A program made the translations under genes and the position numbers. A stretch of DNA of 64,000 nt from Bacillota bacterium (GTDB lineage: Bacteria; Bacillota; Clostridia; DSM-8532). The notes under the pieces were generated by a model, which made no database searches, was not told the origin of the DNA, and saw only the letters and a list, made by a program, of their open reading frames with translations. Where the stretch lies: positions 62,001 through 126,000 of the forward strand of contig JAKIML020000098.1 in the NCBI GenBank assembly GCA_022702935.2. The letters are read 5' to 3'. Positions 45,241-53,945 of the stretch are shown one piece after another. Position 1 is the stretch's first letter, and every line of letters begins with the position of its first letter.

Positions 45241-47805
45241 ATGTACAAGTTTGGAAAGATTAAAGTGACGACCGCCATCCCCGAAAGGTTATCCGGACTG
45301 CAGGAGCTGGCTATGAACCTTTGGTGGTCGTGGAACAGTGAAGCCATCGATCTTTACCGTGAAATAGATCTCGCGCTCTGGGAAAAACTCAACCGCAATC
45401 CCGTCCGTTTCCTTCAGGAAGTCAGCTTAAGAAAGCTGGAGGAGAAGCTTTCCGATCAGGATTTTCTTCAGCGCTATGACAAGGTGATGAAGGAATTCAG
45501 GGATTATATGCAGGCTGAGGACACCTGGTTTTCCAGGAACTACCCTGACTACAAGGATGAACGCATTGTTTACTTCTCGGCCGAATACGGACTTCATGAG
45601 GTCCTTCCCGTCTATTCGGGAGGTTTGGGCGTTCTTTCGGGAGACCATTGCAAATCGGCCAGTGATCTGGGCCTTCCATTCACGGCCATCGGACTATTCT
45701 ATAAGCAAGGCTATTTTGAACAGCGCATCAACAATGAGGGCTGGCAGGAGACCCAATTCACCACGCTGAATTATTCCCAGCTTCCCGTCACTCCCCTGTT
45801 TGACGATAAGGGCAATCCTTTGATGATCTATGTGGAGCTTGCAGGAAGGGTCGTTTATGCCCGGATTTGGTCCATCAGCATTGGCCGTGTCAAGCTGTAT
45901 CTGATGGATACCGATGTGCCTGAAAACAATCAGTATGACCGCACCCTCACCGAAAGGCTCTATGGCGGTGACCGGGAAACCCGAATCCAGCAGGAAATCC
46001 TCCTGGGCATCGGCGGAATCCGTGTCCTTGACGCATTGGGAATCAAAGGGACGGTTTACCATATGAACGAGGGCCATTCATCCTTTATGGCTCTGGAGCT
46101 TGCCAGAAAATTGGTTATGGAAAAGAATATGCCCTTCCGCGAGGCTAAGGAAGTGGTTTATTCCTCCTCCATCTTTACCACCCATACCCCTGTTCCCGCC
46201 GGAAATGACGTCTTCCCTCTGGATATGATTGATCGCTATTTCGGCAACTACTGGGGACAGCTTGGTCTGCAGCGCCACGAATTTATGGCTCTGGGTATTA
46301 AGCCAGGAGATCCCTATAATTTCAACATGACGGTATTGGCACTGAAAATGTCGGGGCGCAGAAACGGGGTCAGTGAACTTCACGGCGCTGTTTCCCGGAA
46401 TATCTTCAAGGCCGTATGGCCCGAACTCCCTGAAGAAGAGGTGCCCATCACCCACATCACCAACGGTATACATACCATGACGTGGTTGGCCCCTAGCTTT
46501 AAATATCTTTTTGATAAGTATCTTCCCTCCGACTGGCAGCAGCGGATGTATGATCCCGCCGTCTGGGAAGGCATTGATGCCATTCCCGACGAGGATATAT
46601 GGAAGACCCATATGGTGCTGAAGACCAAGATGATCCGCTTTATTGCCGATAGACTCAAGAAGCAGTACCTGAAAAATGGAGTGCCGCTTGTGGAAGTGGG
46701 CAAGCTGGACAGCCAATTGGATGCCAACACCTTTACCATTGGCTTTGCCAGAAGATTTGCCACCTACAAACGCGCCAATCTCATATTCAGAGATCTGGCC
46801 AGAATTGAGAAGATTCTCAATAACAAGGGCATGCCCGTTCAGATCATCTTCGCCGGAAAGGCCCACCCTGCCGACAGGCCGGCCCATGAGGTGATTAAGA
46901 ATATTCATGACATCGCAAGGCGTGAAGGCTTCCAGGGCAAGATCTTCCTGGTGGAGAACTACAATATGACCGTTGCGCGCCAGCTCATTCAAGGTGTGGA
47001 TGTATGGATGAACAACCCCAGACGTCCCCTTGAGGCCAGCGGAACCAGCGGTCAGAAGGCCTGCATCAACGGCGTGCTCAATTTCAGCATTCTGGACGGT
47101 TGGTGGGTTGAGGGCTACAACGGCTTAAACGGTTGGGTTATCGGCGATGACACCCCCTATGAAAATGAGCACAATCAGGATGACGCCGACAGCAGAAGCC
47201 TCTATGAAACCCTGGAAAGGGATATTATCCCCCTGTTCTATAACCGTGACGAAAAGGGCATCCCCACACAATGGGTAGCGAGAATGAAGGAATCCATCAA
47301 GTCCCTTGCCCCCGTATACGGAACCCACAGGATGGTTAAGGAATACACCGAGAAAATGTATCTGCCTGCCATGAGCCGGACCATAAAGATTCAGGAATCC
47401 CAGTACAGCCTTGTCAGAGCTCTGGTGGACTGGCAGCAGAAAATTGAGAAGGTTTGGCCCCAGGTCAATGTCATTGCCAATGAGGATATCCACGGTCTGG
47501 TGGATCACAGTATCCTCTCCGGCAGGGAGCTTACATTGAACGTATCGGTTCAGTTGGCCTCCCTGGCGCCCGAGGATGTCCGTGTTGAAGCCTTCTATGG
47601 CCCCATCGTCAATGACCGGATTGTCAATGGCGCAACACTGGAAATGCACCTGGTGCGGCAGACCGATGCCTCCACCTTCCTGTATGAGGGCAAGCTGACA
47701 CTGCAGGACGGCGGCGAATACGGCTACACCTTCAGGATTCTGCCCCATCATCCCAACCTCATGAACAAGTTTGACATGTCCATGGTGCGTTGGGCAAGCA
47801 ACTAA
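45241..47805 (+). CDS. glgP: Alpha-glucan (glycogen) phosphorylase, GT35
   Basis: 854 residues from ATG 45241 (GGGAGG 5 bases before; an upstream in-frame ATG is unsupported). It releases glucose-1-phosphate from glycogen. The N terminus is the DUF3417 domain (LQELAMNLWWSWNSEAIDLY) of the short bacterial/archaeal alpha-glucan phosphorylase branch; FSAEYGLHEVLPVYSGGLG, NEGHSSFMALE and the PLP-lysine region ASGTSGQKACINGVLNFS follow. glgA lies 5 kb away, but glgB and glgC are not in the window. A hairpin element follows the gene. Confidence 0.95.
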   Translation: MYKFGKIKVTTAIPERLSGLQELAMNLWWSWNSEAIDLYREIDLALWEKLNRNPVRFLQEVSLRKLEEKLSDQDFLQRYDKVMKEFRDYMQAEDTWFSRNYPDYKDERIVYFSAEYGLHEVLPVYSGGLGVLSGDHCKSASDLGLPFTAIGLFYKQGYFEQRINNEGWQETQFTTLNYSQLPVTPLFDDKGNPLMIYVELAGRVVYARIWSISIGRVKLYLMDTDVPENNQYDRTLTERLYGGDRETRIQQEILLGIGGIRVLDALGIKGTVYHMNEGHSSFMALELARKLVMEKNMPFREAKEVVYSSSIFTTHTPVPAGNDVFPLDMIDRYFGNYWGQLGLQRHEFMALGIKPGDPYNFNMTVLALKMSGRRNGVSELHGAVSRNIFKAVWPELPEEEVPITHITNGIHTMTWLAPSFKYLFDKYLPSDWQQRMYDPAVWEGIDAIPDEDIWKTHMVLKTKMIRFIADRLKKQYLKNGVPLVEVGKLDSQLDANTFTIGFARRFATYKRANLIFRDLARIEKILNNKGMPVQIIFAGKAHPADRPAHEVIKNIHDIARREGFQGKIFLVENYNMTVARQLIQGVDVWMNNPRRPLEASGTSGQKACINGVLNFSILDGWWVEGYNGLNGWVIGDDTPYENEHNQDDADSRSLYETLERDIIPLFYNRDEKGIPTQWVARMKESIKSLAPVYGTHRMVKEYTEKMYLPAMSRTIKIQESQYSLVRALVDWQQKIEKVWPQVNVIANEDIHGLVDHSILSGRELTLNVSVQLASLAPEDVRVEAFYGPIVNDRIVNGATLEMHLVRQTDASTFLYEGKLTLQDGGEYGYTFRILPHHPNLMNKFDMSMVRWASN

Positions 47806-47819
47806 GCCTCGCCATTGAT

Positions 47820-47905
47820 AAGGGGGGGAATTCTCGTAAGTCTACGACAGGCCATGGGGTTCAAATCCTCTTGCTGTCCACGGCTTGAGATGCCCCCCTT
47901 TTAAT
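47820..47905 (+). ncRNA. Structured element downstream of glgP, T-arm-like hairpin inside a terminator-like stem
   Basis: AAGGGGGG (47820-47827) pairs with CCCCCCTT (47893-47900), and TTAATTT follows, so it looks like a terminator. However, 65 bases lie inside the stem and fold into TCGTA-AGTC-TACGA and a larger arm closed by CAG/CTG containing GGGG-TTCAAAT-CCTC, whose 7-base loop matches a tRNA T-loop. No matching acceptor 5' half exists, so it is not a tRNA. Could be an elaborate terminator, a tRNA remnant, or an unassigned RNA. Confidence 0.45.
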
Positions 47906-48008
47906 TTATAAAATTCCCAAAACATGCCACGGCAAGGATAGGGGCTGAATGTAGGGAAATATACTAAAATAGTGTATTATGCGCACATTGGTTGTTGACT
48001 TTCGTCAA

Positions 48009-48036
48009 TTGACACCCTGAGCCAGTGTGCTATAAT
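48009..48036 (+). promoter_or_regulatory. Promoter of DacF-like gene
   Basis: TTGACA at 48009-48014 and TATAAT at 48031-48036, 16-base spacer. Both hexamers are perfect, so the gene should be strongly expressed. Confidence 0.85.
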
Positions 48037-48099
48037 ACGAATAAGCTCCCCTCCATGGATGGGGCTGTGTCTTAATTTTCCATCAGGGAAGTATGAACA

Positions 48100-49383
48100 A
48101 TGGTGAATGGTTTCGGTACATTTAAAAAAAGGCGTCGTTATATGGCTTTGCTGACGCTTCTTTTTATGATGGTTGCCATGTTTGGGGCTATGCCCCAGTC
48201 TTTTGCTGCCAACGAAAATGACAAGCTGCAAACCGAGGCCGTTTCAGCCATTCTTTTTGATGCCAAGAGGGGTCAGGTCATCTATTCCAAGACCTCCGAC
48301 GAGCCCTCCAACTCATCCCTGGCCAATCGTGTCATGGCCGCTCTGATTGTTCTTGAAAAGGCTGATACCGAAGCTCTGGTCACCGCCAGCAAGGATGCGG
48401 CCAATGTGGAAGGCGCCTCCTTAAAGCTGTCAGTGGGTGAGAAATATGCAGTGAAAAACCTTCTCAATGCCCTGTTGCTGACTGGCTCCAAGGATGCCGC
48501 CATTGCGCTGGCTGAGTATGTGGGCGGAAGCGAAGATGGGTTTGTCAAGCTCATGAACAGCAAGGCCCACGAACTGGGAATGAACAAAACACGTTTTGTC
48601 AATTGCACCGGTGATTTTGATGAGAGACAGGTAACCACCATCCAGGACATCCAGATACTTTTCAGATATGCCCTGGCTAAAAGTGATTTCAACAAGTTCT
48701 TTGGGGCCCAGGCCAAGCCCTGGTACGACAGCACCAAGACCCTGCTTTTGACCAATACCAACAATATGTTCTGGAACTACAACGATACCGACGGCGGCAT
48801 TACCACCAGTGTGGACAAGGAGCTGCAAAGCATTGCCACCACCGTTACCCGAAATAACATGCGCCTGGTCTGCATCCTTCTGGATGTGCCCACCAAGAAC
48901 ATGTATGCCGACTCCATCGCTCTTTTGAACTACGGGTTTGAGAATTACCTGTATAGTACCCTGGTTTATGCGGGAAGCAGCCAAAAGACAGTGACGGTGG
49001 AGGGACAGACCCTGAATCTGGTGCCTGCCCAGGATGTTCAGTATATCCATCCAAAAGGCCAAAGCAATATCAAGAATATTGCCCTGAATGTGGATGAATC
49101 CAAGCTCAAGCCCCCCATCACCAAGAACACGGTCATTGGCATGCTCACCTATACCCTGGGCGACGATACGGTCATTAATGTGGAGCTGTATCCCGACAGG
49201 GAGATTCTGCCCCAAAAGACCCAAAAACAATTGCTGCAGGAGAAGCTCAATGAGAACAAGGAACTGATATACGTCATCATCCTGTTGGTTGTCATTGAAA
49301 TTATCATGGCGCTCATTAAGCTGGGAGGCTTTATCAAAAAGCAGCTTATCAAGGCCCAGGTCAGAAGACTCCGCAGACGTTAA
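48100..49383 (+). CDS. Inactive DacF/PBP5-like protein (S11 peptidase pseudoenzyme)
   Basis: 427 residues. Signal peptide (residues 10-37, cleavage after SFA), S11 D-Ala-D-Ala carboxypeptidase domain, then a C-terminal membrane helix (VIILLVVIEIIMALI) and a basic tail. The fold markers are intact (AILFDAKRGQVIY, MNSKAHELGMNKTRFVN, LLNYGFENYLY), but the three catalytic motifs are gone: SxxK reads SLAN at 73-76, SxN reads GSK at 129-131, and KTG reads TTS near 235-237. It therefore should not cut peptidoglycan. The reading frame is intact with a strong promoter and terminator, so it is a conserved-looking pseudoenzyme and not a decayed gene. It may bind muropeptides or regulate another protein. 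Confidence 0.85.
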   Translation: MVNGFGTFKKRRRYMALLTLLFMMVAMFGAMPQSFAANENDKLQTEAVSAILFDAKRGQVIYSKTSDEPSNSSLANRVMAALIVLEKADTEALVTASKDAANVEGASLKLSVGEKYAVKNLLNALLLTGSKDAAIALAEYVGGSEDGFVKLMNSKAHELGMNKTRFVNCTGDFDERQVTTIQDIQILFRYALAKSDFNKFFGAQAKPWYDSTKTLLLTNTNNMFWNYNDTDGGITTSVDKELQSIATTVTRNNMRLVCILLDVPTKNMYADSIALLNYGFENYLYSTLVYAGSSQKTVTVEGQTLNLVPAQDVQYIHPKGQSNIKNIALNVDESKLKPPITKNTVIGMLTYTLGDDTVINVELYPDREILPQKTQKQLLQEKLNENKELIYVIILLVVIEIIMALIKLGGFIKKQLIKAQVRRLRRR

Positions 49384-49404
49384 CATAACAAGCTTAGCAA
49401 AGAT

Positions 49405-49438
49405 AAAGCGCTGTCACGGCAAATGACAGCGCTTTTTT
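49405..49438 (+). terminator. Terminator of DacF-like gene
   Basis: AAAGCGCTGTCA-CGGCAAA-TGACAGCGCTTT with a T-run; it may also serve prfB on the opposite strand. Confidence 0.9.
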
Positions 49439-49454
49439 AATTCTTAAGGCTTTT

Positions 49455-50568
49455 TCAGTTTCGGGTTAAGTAGGCCTGAATAAACTCGTCAATGCCTCCG
49501 TCCATCACCTTTTGGACATTGCCTTCCTCGTAGTTGGTCCGGTGATCCTTCACCAGGGTATAGGGACAGAAGACATAGGACCGAATCTGACTACCCCAGG
49601 CAATATCCATCTGTTCCCCTTTAAGCTGGTTGAGCTTCTCGTCCCGTTCCCGTTCCTTAAGCTCCAATAGCTTTGCCTTGAGCATTCTCATAGCCATATC
49701 CCTGTTCTGGAACTGGGAGCGCTCATTCTGGCAGGCAACCACAATCCCCGTGGGAATGTGAGTAATGCGCACTGCCGATGAGGTTTTGTTAACGTGCTGG
49801 CCCCCTGCGCCCGAGGAACGATAGACATCCATTTTAATATCATCGGGGTTAATCTCCACCTCAACCGAATCATCCAATTCGGGCATAACGTCCATGGATG
49901 CAAAGGAGGTATGGCGCCTTCCCGACGCATCGAAGGGGGATATACGCACCAGACGGTGCACGCCCTTTTCGCTTTTTAAGAAGCCATAGGCATATTCACC
50001 GATAACCTCGACGGTGACGCTTTTTATACCAGCCTCATCCCCGTCCAGCATATCCAGAACCCTTGTCTCAAAGCCATTTTTCTCAGCCCACCGGGTATAC
50101 ATGCGGAAAAGCATTTGCACCCAGTCCATAGCCTCGGTGCCACCAGCCCCCGCATGAAGGGTAATAATGGCATTGTTTGCGTCATACTCGCCCTTCATCA
50201 AGGTTTCCAGCCGCATTTTCTCATAGCGGCTGAGGACATTCTCATAGGACTCAATCACCTCGGCAAGAACCGATTCATCCTTTTCATCCAGGCCCAGTTC
50301 TGCCAGAGTGAGGGCATCCTCACAATCGCTTAAAAGCTTTTGGTAGCTCTCCAGCTTGGCCTTTAGGCTCTTCGTTCGCTGGAGCACCTTCTGTGAATTC
50401 TCGGCATCATTCCAGAACTCGGGTTCGGAAGCCCGCTGCTCCAATTCCTCAAGCTCCTTTGTCACACCAGGGAGGTTAAAGTGAATCCCCCAATTCCCTG
50501 ATATTCTTTTCAAGTCCTTTCAGCTCCAGACTTTTCTGTTCAAGCTCTACAAGACTCACCTTTATCAT
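49455..50568 (-). CDS. prfB: Peptide chain release factor 2 with programmed +1 frameshift
   Basis: About 370 residues. RF2 ends translation at UGA and UAA. The main frame (50477 down to 49455) has RISPFDASGRRHTSF and the catalytic GGQ in GAGGQHVNKT but no proper start. A short upstream frame begins at ATG 50568 (alternatives ATG 50577 or GTG 50559), runs through LVELEQKSLELKGLEK, and ends GAT TCA CTT TAA C at 50476-50478. A +1 slip at CTT-T joins it to AAC CTC CCT (NLPGVTKELEELE), giving a normal RF2 N terminus. GGGGG five bases upstream can act as the stimulatory Shine-Dalgarno. The stop at the slip site is UAA instead of the usual UGA. Confidence 0.93.
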
Positions 50569-50623
50569 TCCTTCCATACCTGAATTTATCTGAGTAATTG
50601 TCTTTGTCATAAGCAACGCTATT

Positions 50624-50652
50624 ATTATACAATGCACCGGGGGCTTTGTCAC
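50624..50652 (-). promoter_or_regulatory. prfB promoter
   Basis: GTGACA (50647-50652) and TATAAT (50624-50629) on the minus strand with a 17-base spacer. Confidence 0.7.
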
Positions 50653-50709
50653 GGCATTTTACCTTTAAGGTCGATAAAGCCTGAAATGTTATGGGCACGG
50701 TTCCTGTGG

Positions 50710-50715
50710 TATAAT
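50710..50715 (+). promoter_or_regulatory. Extended -10 promoter placed for a leaderless transcript
   Basis: TGGTATAAT, an extended -10, ends 6 bases before the ATG of the small Cys4 gene. There is no ribosome site between, so transcription would start at or next to the A of the ATG. Confidence 0.5.
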
Positions 50716-50721
50716 AATAGA

Positions 50722-50910
50722 ATGGAAAACAGGGTCAACTGCTTAAAATGCCAATATTACTATATCACCTGGGACCCGGCCCGTCCTAAGGGCTGTCGGT
50801 TTTTCGGGTTCAAAGGTCTGTTGATGCCCTCGCATACCGTCAAGGCAACCAGCGGCCAGGAGTGCAAGGCTTTCACCCTCAAGGTCCCGCCTGCCAAGCC
50901 AGGGCCCTGA
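50722..50910 (+). CDS. Small Cys-rich protein (often mis-annotated uracil-DNA glycosylase)
   Basis: 62 residues: NRVNCLKCQYYYITWDPARP, then GCRFFGFKG, MPSHTV and SGQECKAF. Four cysteines (CxxC, C, C) suggest a metal site. Similar tiny proteins with CxxCxxfyvTWDp..PrgCkafGfks are widespread in anaerobes and are sometimes labelled uracil-DNA glycosylase without evidence. Function unknown. The start is immediately downstream of an extended -10 with no ribosome site, suggesting a leaderless message. Divergent from prfB. Confidence 0.75.
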   Translation: MENRVNCLKCQYYYITWDPARPKGCRFFGFKGLLMPSHTVKATSGQECKAFTLKVPPAKPGP

Positions 50911-50958
50911 AGACAGGACGATTGCTCCCTGAACATAAAAAGGATGACAGCATGTATT

Positions 50959-51714
50959 ATGGAACAGGAAAAGATTCTGGAAATCGCCGTTAAAGCCGGG
51001 ACCATTCTTTTACGCTTTGGCGCTGAGACCTATCGTGTGGAGGATACCATAAACCGCATCTGCAAGAGCTATGGTCTTGCCTGCGAGGCATTTGCCCTGC
51101 CCACGGGTGTGTTTGTCAGTGTTGAAGGGCAGGAAGGTGTTTCCACCATATGCAAAAGGATCCCCGCACGAACCGTGGATTTGGAGAAAATCGCGCGTCT
51201 TAACGACCTATCCCGGCGAATTGAGAAAAATAAGCCCGAGTACCATACGATCATGGCGGAGCTGGAAGCCATCAGCCACTGTCCCACCTATCCCAGGCTG
51301 GCGTTGATTCTAAGCTATGCCTTCACCGCCTTTGTCTATGCCCTGTTGTTTGGAGGCAATCTGCGGGACGCAGGCTCCGCGCTGGTAGTGGGAGTTCTCT
51401 TAAGCTTTGTCCGCATTATCTTTTCCAAAGAGATTACGTTTCCTTTTATTGAATACTTCATCGGGGGTTTTATTTCGGGGCTCATAAGCTCCCTGGCCGC
51501 CTCCCTCATCCCCCAGACCAATGCCTATGTGGTCATTATCGGGGCTCTCACAAACATGGTGCCGGGTGTGGCTCTGACCAACGGGATTCGGGATCTGCTT
51601 CACGGGGACAGTGTCAGCGGCCTGACCAAGCTGGGCGAGGCCCTGATGGTGGTGGCTGTTATCGCGGCAGGCACGGGTATTGGATTGGCTCTTTGGTTTT
51701 CGGGAGGAAGTTAA
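50959..51714 (+). CDS. Threonine/serine exporter, large ThrE-type half (DUF1212)
   Basis: 251 residues from ATG 50959; an ATG five codons earlier is directly abutted by AAAAAGG, so the start is uncertain, but family members begin here (MEQEKILEIAVKAGTILLRF). Residues 1-110 are a cytosolic region with GAETYRVEDTINRICKSYGL and ALPTGVFVSV; the rest has five membrane helices ending GALTNMVPGVALTNGIRDLL. It works with the next gene as a split ThrE amino-acid exporter. Confidence 0.9.
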   Translation: MEQEKILEIAVKAGTILLRFGAETYRVEDTINRICKSYGLACEAFALPTGVFVSVEGQEGVSTICKRIPARTVDLEKIARLNDLSRRIEKNKPEYHTIMAELEAISHCPTYPRLALILSYAFTAFVYALLFGGNLRDAGSALVVGVLLSFVRIIFSKEITFPFIEYFIGGFISGLISSLAASLIPQTNAYVVIIGALTNMVPGVALTNGIRDLLHGDSVSGLTKLGEALMVVAVIAAGTGIGLALWFSGGS

Positions 51715-52170
51715 ATGATTATTGATTTTATCAAGTATTTTATTCTGGCCTTTATCGGAAGTGTAGCTCCGGCCATTGTCATCAATATCGAAAGACGGGT
51801 TCTTATCTGGGCAGGCTTAGGCGGGGCCCTGGGCTTTTGCATAGCCCTTTCCTTCAACCCCGCTTCCCTCTCCTTCAGTATTCCCCAGATATTCTGCGGA
51901 ACCGTGGTCGTTGGAATCTATAGCGAGATTATGGCCAAGGTTCATAAAACACCTTCCACAGTCTTTCTGATTCCCGGCATTTTCCCGCTGGTCCCAGGCA
52001 TTGCCGCCTATCAGACCATGCAGAGCCTGGTGGAGAACAACACCCAGCAGGCTGCCGCCTATGCCCTGAACACCATCTTCAAGGCCTTTACCATTGCCTT
52101 TGGCATTATGATTGTCACCGCCCTGTTCCGCTTTTTCAGAAAGGCATTGAAGCATCGCTTTTCCCAATAA
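51715..52170 (+). CDS. Threonine/serine exporter, small ThrE-type half (DUF3815)
   Basis: 151 residues, five membrane helices. The start is fused to the preceding stop (TAAATG) with GGAGG inside the upstream gene. GIYSEIMAKVHKTPSTVFLI and PGIFPLVPGIAAYQTMQSLV are family motifs. Together with the previous gene it corresponds to one full-length ThrE, so both are needed for export of threonine or serine. Confidence 0.92.
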   Translation: MIIDFIKYFILAFIGSVAPAIVINIERRVLIWAGLGGALGFCIALSFNPASLSFSIPQIFCGTVVVGIYSEIMAKVHKTPSTVFLIPGIFPLVPGIAAYQTMQSLVENNTQQAAAYALNTIFKAFTIAFGIMIVTALFRFFRKALKHRFSQ

Positions 52171-52199
52171 AAACAGAGGGCAATTTATGCCCTCTGTTT
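52171..52199 (+). terminator. Terminator of thrE-type pair
   Basis: AAACAGAGGGC-AATTTAT-GCCCTCTGTTT; symmetric, so it also works from the other side. Confidence 0.85.
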
Positions 52200-52253
52200 C
52201 ATTCACTATGGTCTTATAATTTGTGTCTCTGAAAGTTCATGATTTACATCAGC

Positions 52254-52421
52254 TTAGCAGCAGGGATTATTATCGAAGCATCTGTTGTTGTATCCCCCGC
52301 CAAAAACTCCGGGACAGAAGCAAAGAATAAAGATTACAATGATGATAATCCACCAAATATTATCACCGCCAAAGAAACCGCCGCCACCACAGCAGCCATA
52401 ATCCGGCTTACAGTCACCCAT
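52254..52421 (-). CDS. Small Gly/Cys-rich membrane protein, YjcZ-like
   Basis: 55 residues with GAGGTG 7 bases before the ATG. Sequence parts: MGDCKPDYGCCGGGGFFGGD, a helix NIWWIIIIVIFILCF, then CPGVFGGGYNNRCF and a CC end. A Gly-rich head and one short helix are typical of YjcZ/YtaF-like small spore-coat or forespore proteins; eight cysteines are unusual. It lies downstream of glgA on the same strand (66 bases) and may be in the same transcript. Family assignment is by resemblance only. Confidence 0.65.
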   Translation of the reverse strand: MGDCKPDYGCCGGGGFFGGDNIWWIIIIVIFILCFCPGVFGGGYNNRCFDNNPCC

Positions 52422-52487
52422 AGTATTCACCTCATCTCAATTCGGCCTTCTTCATCTTATGCAAGGGGCCTCATGGGTGACACTCTT

Positions 52488-53945
52488 CTAGGCGTTAAAT
52501 CTCTTAAGCATGTCATTGTACAAATCTTTATATTCTCTGGCCGAGCTCTCCCAGGTGAAATCCTGTTTCATGCACCTTCTGACAAGGCTTTCCCACTCTT
52601 CCTTGTTCTTGTACACTTCAATGGCCCGGGCAAGGGCATCCTTCATCTCATGGGCGTTGTAGTTGGCGAAAGAGAAACCTGTACCCTCCTTGGTAGAGAC
52701 ATTATAGGGAATCACCGTATCTTTCAGCCCCCCGGTCTCACGCACAATGGGCACAGTTCCGTACCGCATGGAAAAGATCTGAGACAGACCGCAGGGCTCA
52801 TAGAGGGAGGGCATCAGGAACATATCGCTGCCCGCATAAATCCTCTGGGCCAGGACGCCATCATATTTAATATTGGCCGACACCCTGCCGGGATATCTGG
52901 CCTGGGCCTGGCGGAACATTTCCTCGTAGCGCCATTCGCCGCTTCCCAAAACCACAAACTGTATCCCTAAGTCCATCATCTCGTGGAGCATATACTCGAT
53001 TAAGTCCAGACCCTTTTGATCCACTAGTCGGGAAATAAAGGAGACTACGGGCACATCCTCCTTGACCATAAGGCCCAGTTCCTGCTGAAGCCTGCGTTTG
53101 TTCTCATACTTACCGGTGAGATCCTGAGCGTCAAAATGGGCATAGAGCCGGGGATCAGTCTTTGGATCATTATGCTCATAGTCAATGCCGTTAACAATAC
53201 CTATGAGATCCGCGGAGCGGCGGCGCAGGATATCCTGAAGGTTTTCACCAAAGAAGTCGTACTTTATTTCCTCTGCATAGGTGCGGCTCACGGTGCTGAT
53301 CATGGCCGAGTAGGAAAGTGCCGCCTTTAAGAAGTTCACCTGGTCATAATACTCCACGCCGTTTAAGTGGAAATATTTCCAGTCCAGCCCCAGCAAATCA
53401 CTTAGTACAGATTTGGGAAAGACACCCTGATATTTAAGATTATGTATAGTAAACAGGGTGTGTATACGCTTATAGAAGCCGCCTTCCCGATGTCTGTAAT
53501 GAGCATCCAAAAGCAGGCTGACCATGCCTGTCTGCCAATCGTTCAAATGGATGATATCGGGTTGAAAGCCAATCAGGGGCAGGACCTCCAGAACGGCCTT
53601 GCAGAAAAAGCTGAAGCGTTCGCCGTCATCCCCAAGACCGTAGTACCATTCTCTGAAAAAATAAAACTCGTTATCGATAAAGTAATAGGTTACACCATCA
53701 TAGTCCAGCTTGTAGATGCCACAGTACTGCTTTCTCCAGGAGAGCTCAACCTGGCAGCTTCCTACAAACTCCATTTTCGAGACCCATGAAGGGTCAATCT
53801 GACTATACTTGGGCATGACCACGCGGATATCTACATTAAGCTTTTTAAGCGCCTTGGGCAACGATCCGGCCACATCGGCCAGTCCGCCGGTCTTTGCGAA
53901 GGGAGCGACCTCCGAGGAGGCAAACCATACTCTAAGTTGGCTCAT
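52488..53945 (-). CDS. glgA: Glycogen synthase (ADP-glucose type), GT5
   Basis: 485 residues. Extends glycogen from ADP-glucose. Starts RVWFASSEVAPFAKTGGLAD with the KTGGL ADP-glucose loop; HLNDWQTGMVSLLLDAHY, and SLYEPCGLSQIFSMRYGTVP at the C-terminal GT-B half. Length matches the family. AAGGAAG lies before the ATG. The expected partners glgB, glgC and glgD are not in the window; glgP is 5 kb upstream on the other strand. Confidence 0.97.
   Translation of the reverse strand: MSQLRVWFASSEVAPFAKTGGLADVAGSLPKALKKLNVDIRVVMPKYSQIDPSWVSKMEFVGSCQVELSWRKQYCGIYKLDYDGVTYYFIDNEFYFFREWYYGLGDDGERFSFFCKAVLEVLPLIGFQPDIIHLNDWQTGMVSLLLDAHYRHREGGFYKRIHTLFTIHNLKYQGVFPKSVLSDLLGLDWKYFHLNGVEYYDQVNFLKAALSYSAMISTVSRTYAEEIKYDFFGENLQDILRRRSADLIGIVNGIDYEHNDPKTDPRLYAHFDAQDLTGKYENKRRLQQELGLMVKEDVPVVSFISRLVDQKGLDLIEYMLHEMMDLGIQFVVLGSGEWRYEEMFRQAQARYPGRVSANIKYDGVLAQRIYAGSDMFLMPSLYEPCGLSQIFSMRYGTVPIVRETGGLKDTVIPYNVSTKEGTGFSFANYNAHEMKDALARAIEVYKNKEEWESLVRRCMKQDFTWESSAREYKDLYNDMLKRFNA

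Noticed and set aside
46078-46992. 304-codon open frame antisense to glgP
   Set aside because: A shadow frame caused by codon bias of a real, well-conserved gene on the other strand.
47833-47880. Possible tRNA (GGGG-TTCAAAT-CCTC T-arm)
   Set aside because: No 5' acceptor strand, D-arm or anticodon arm can be paired, and the CCA end is absent. Kept only as a structured element.
52239-52970. 243-codon open frame on the plus strand
   Set aside because: It runs antisense to glgA and the small Gly/Cys-rich gene; its translation has no recognisable domain and no ribosome site.
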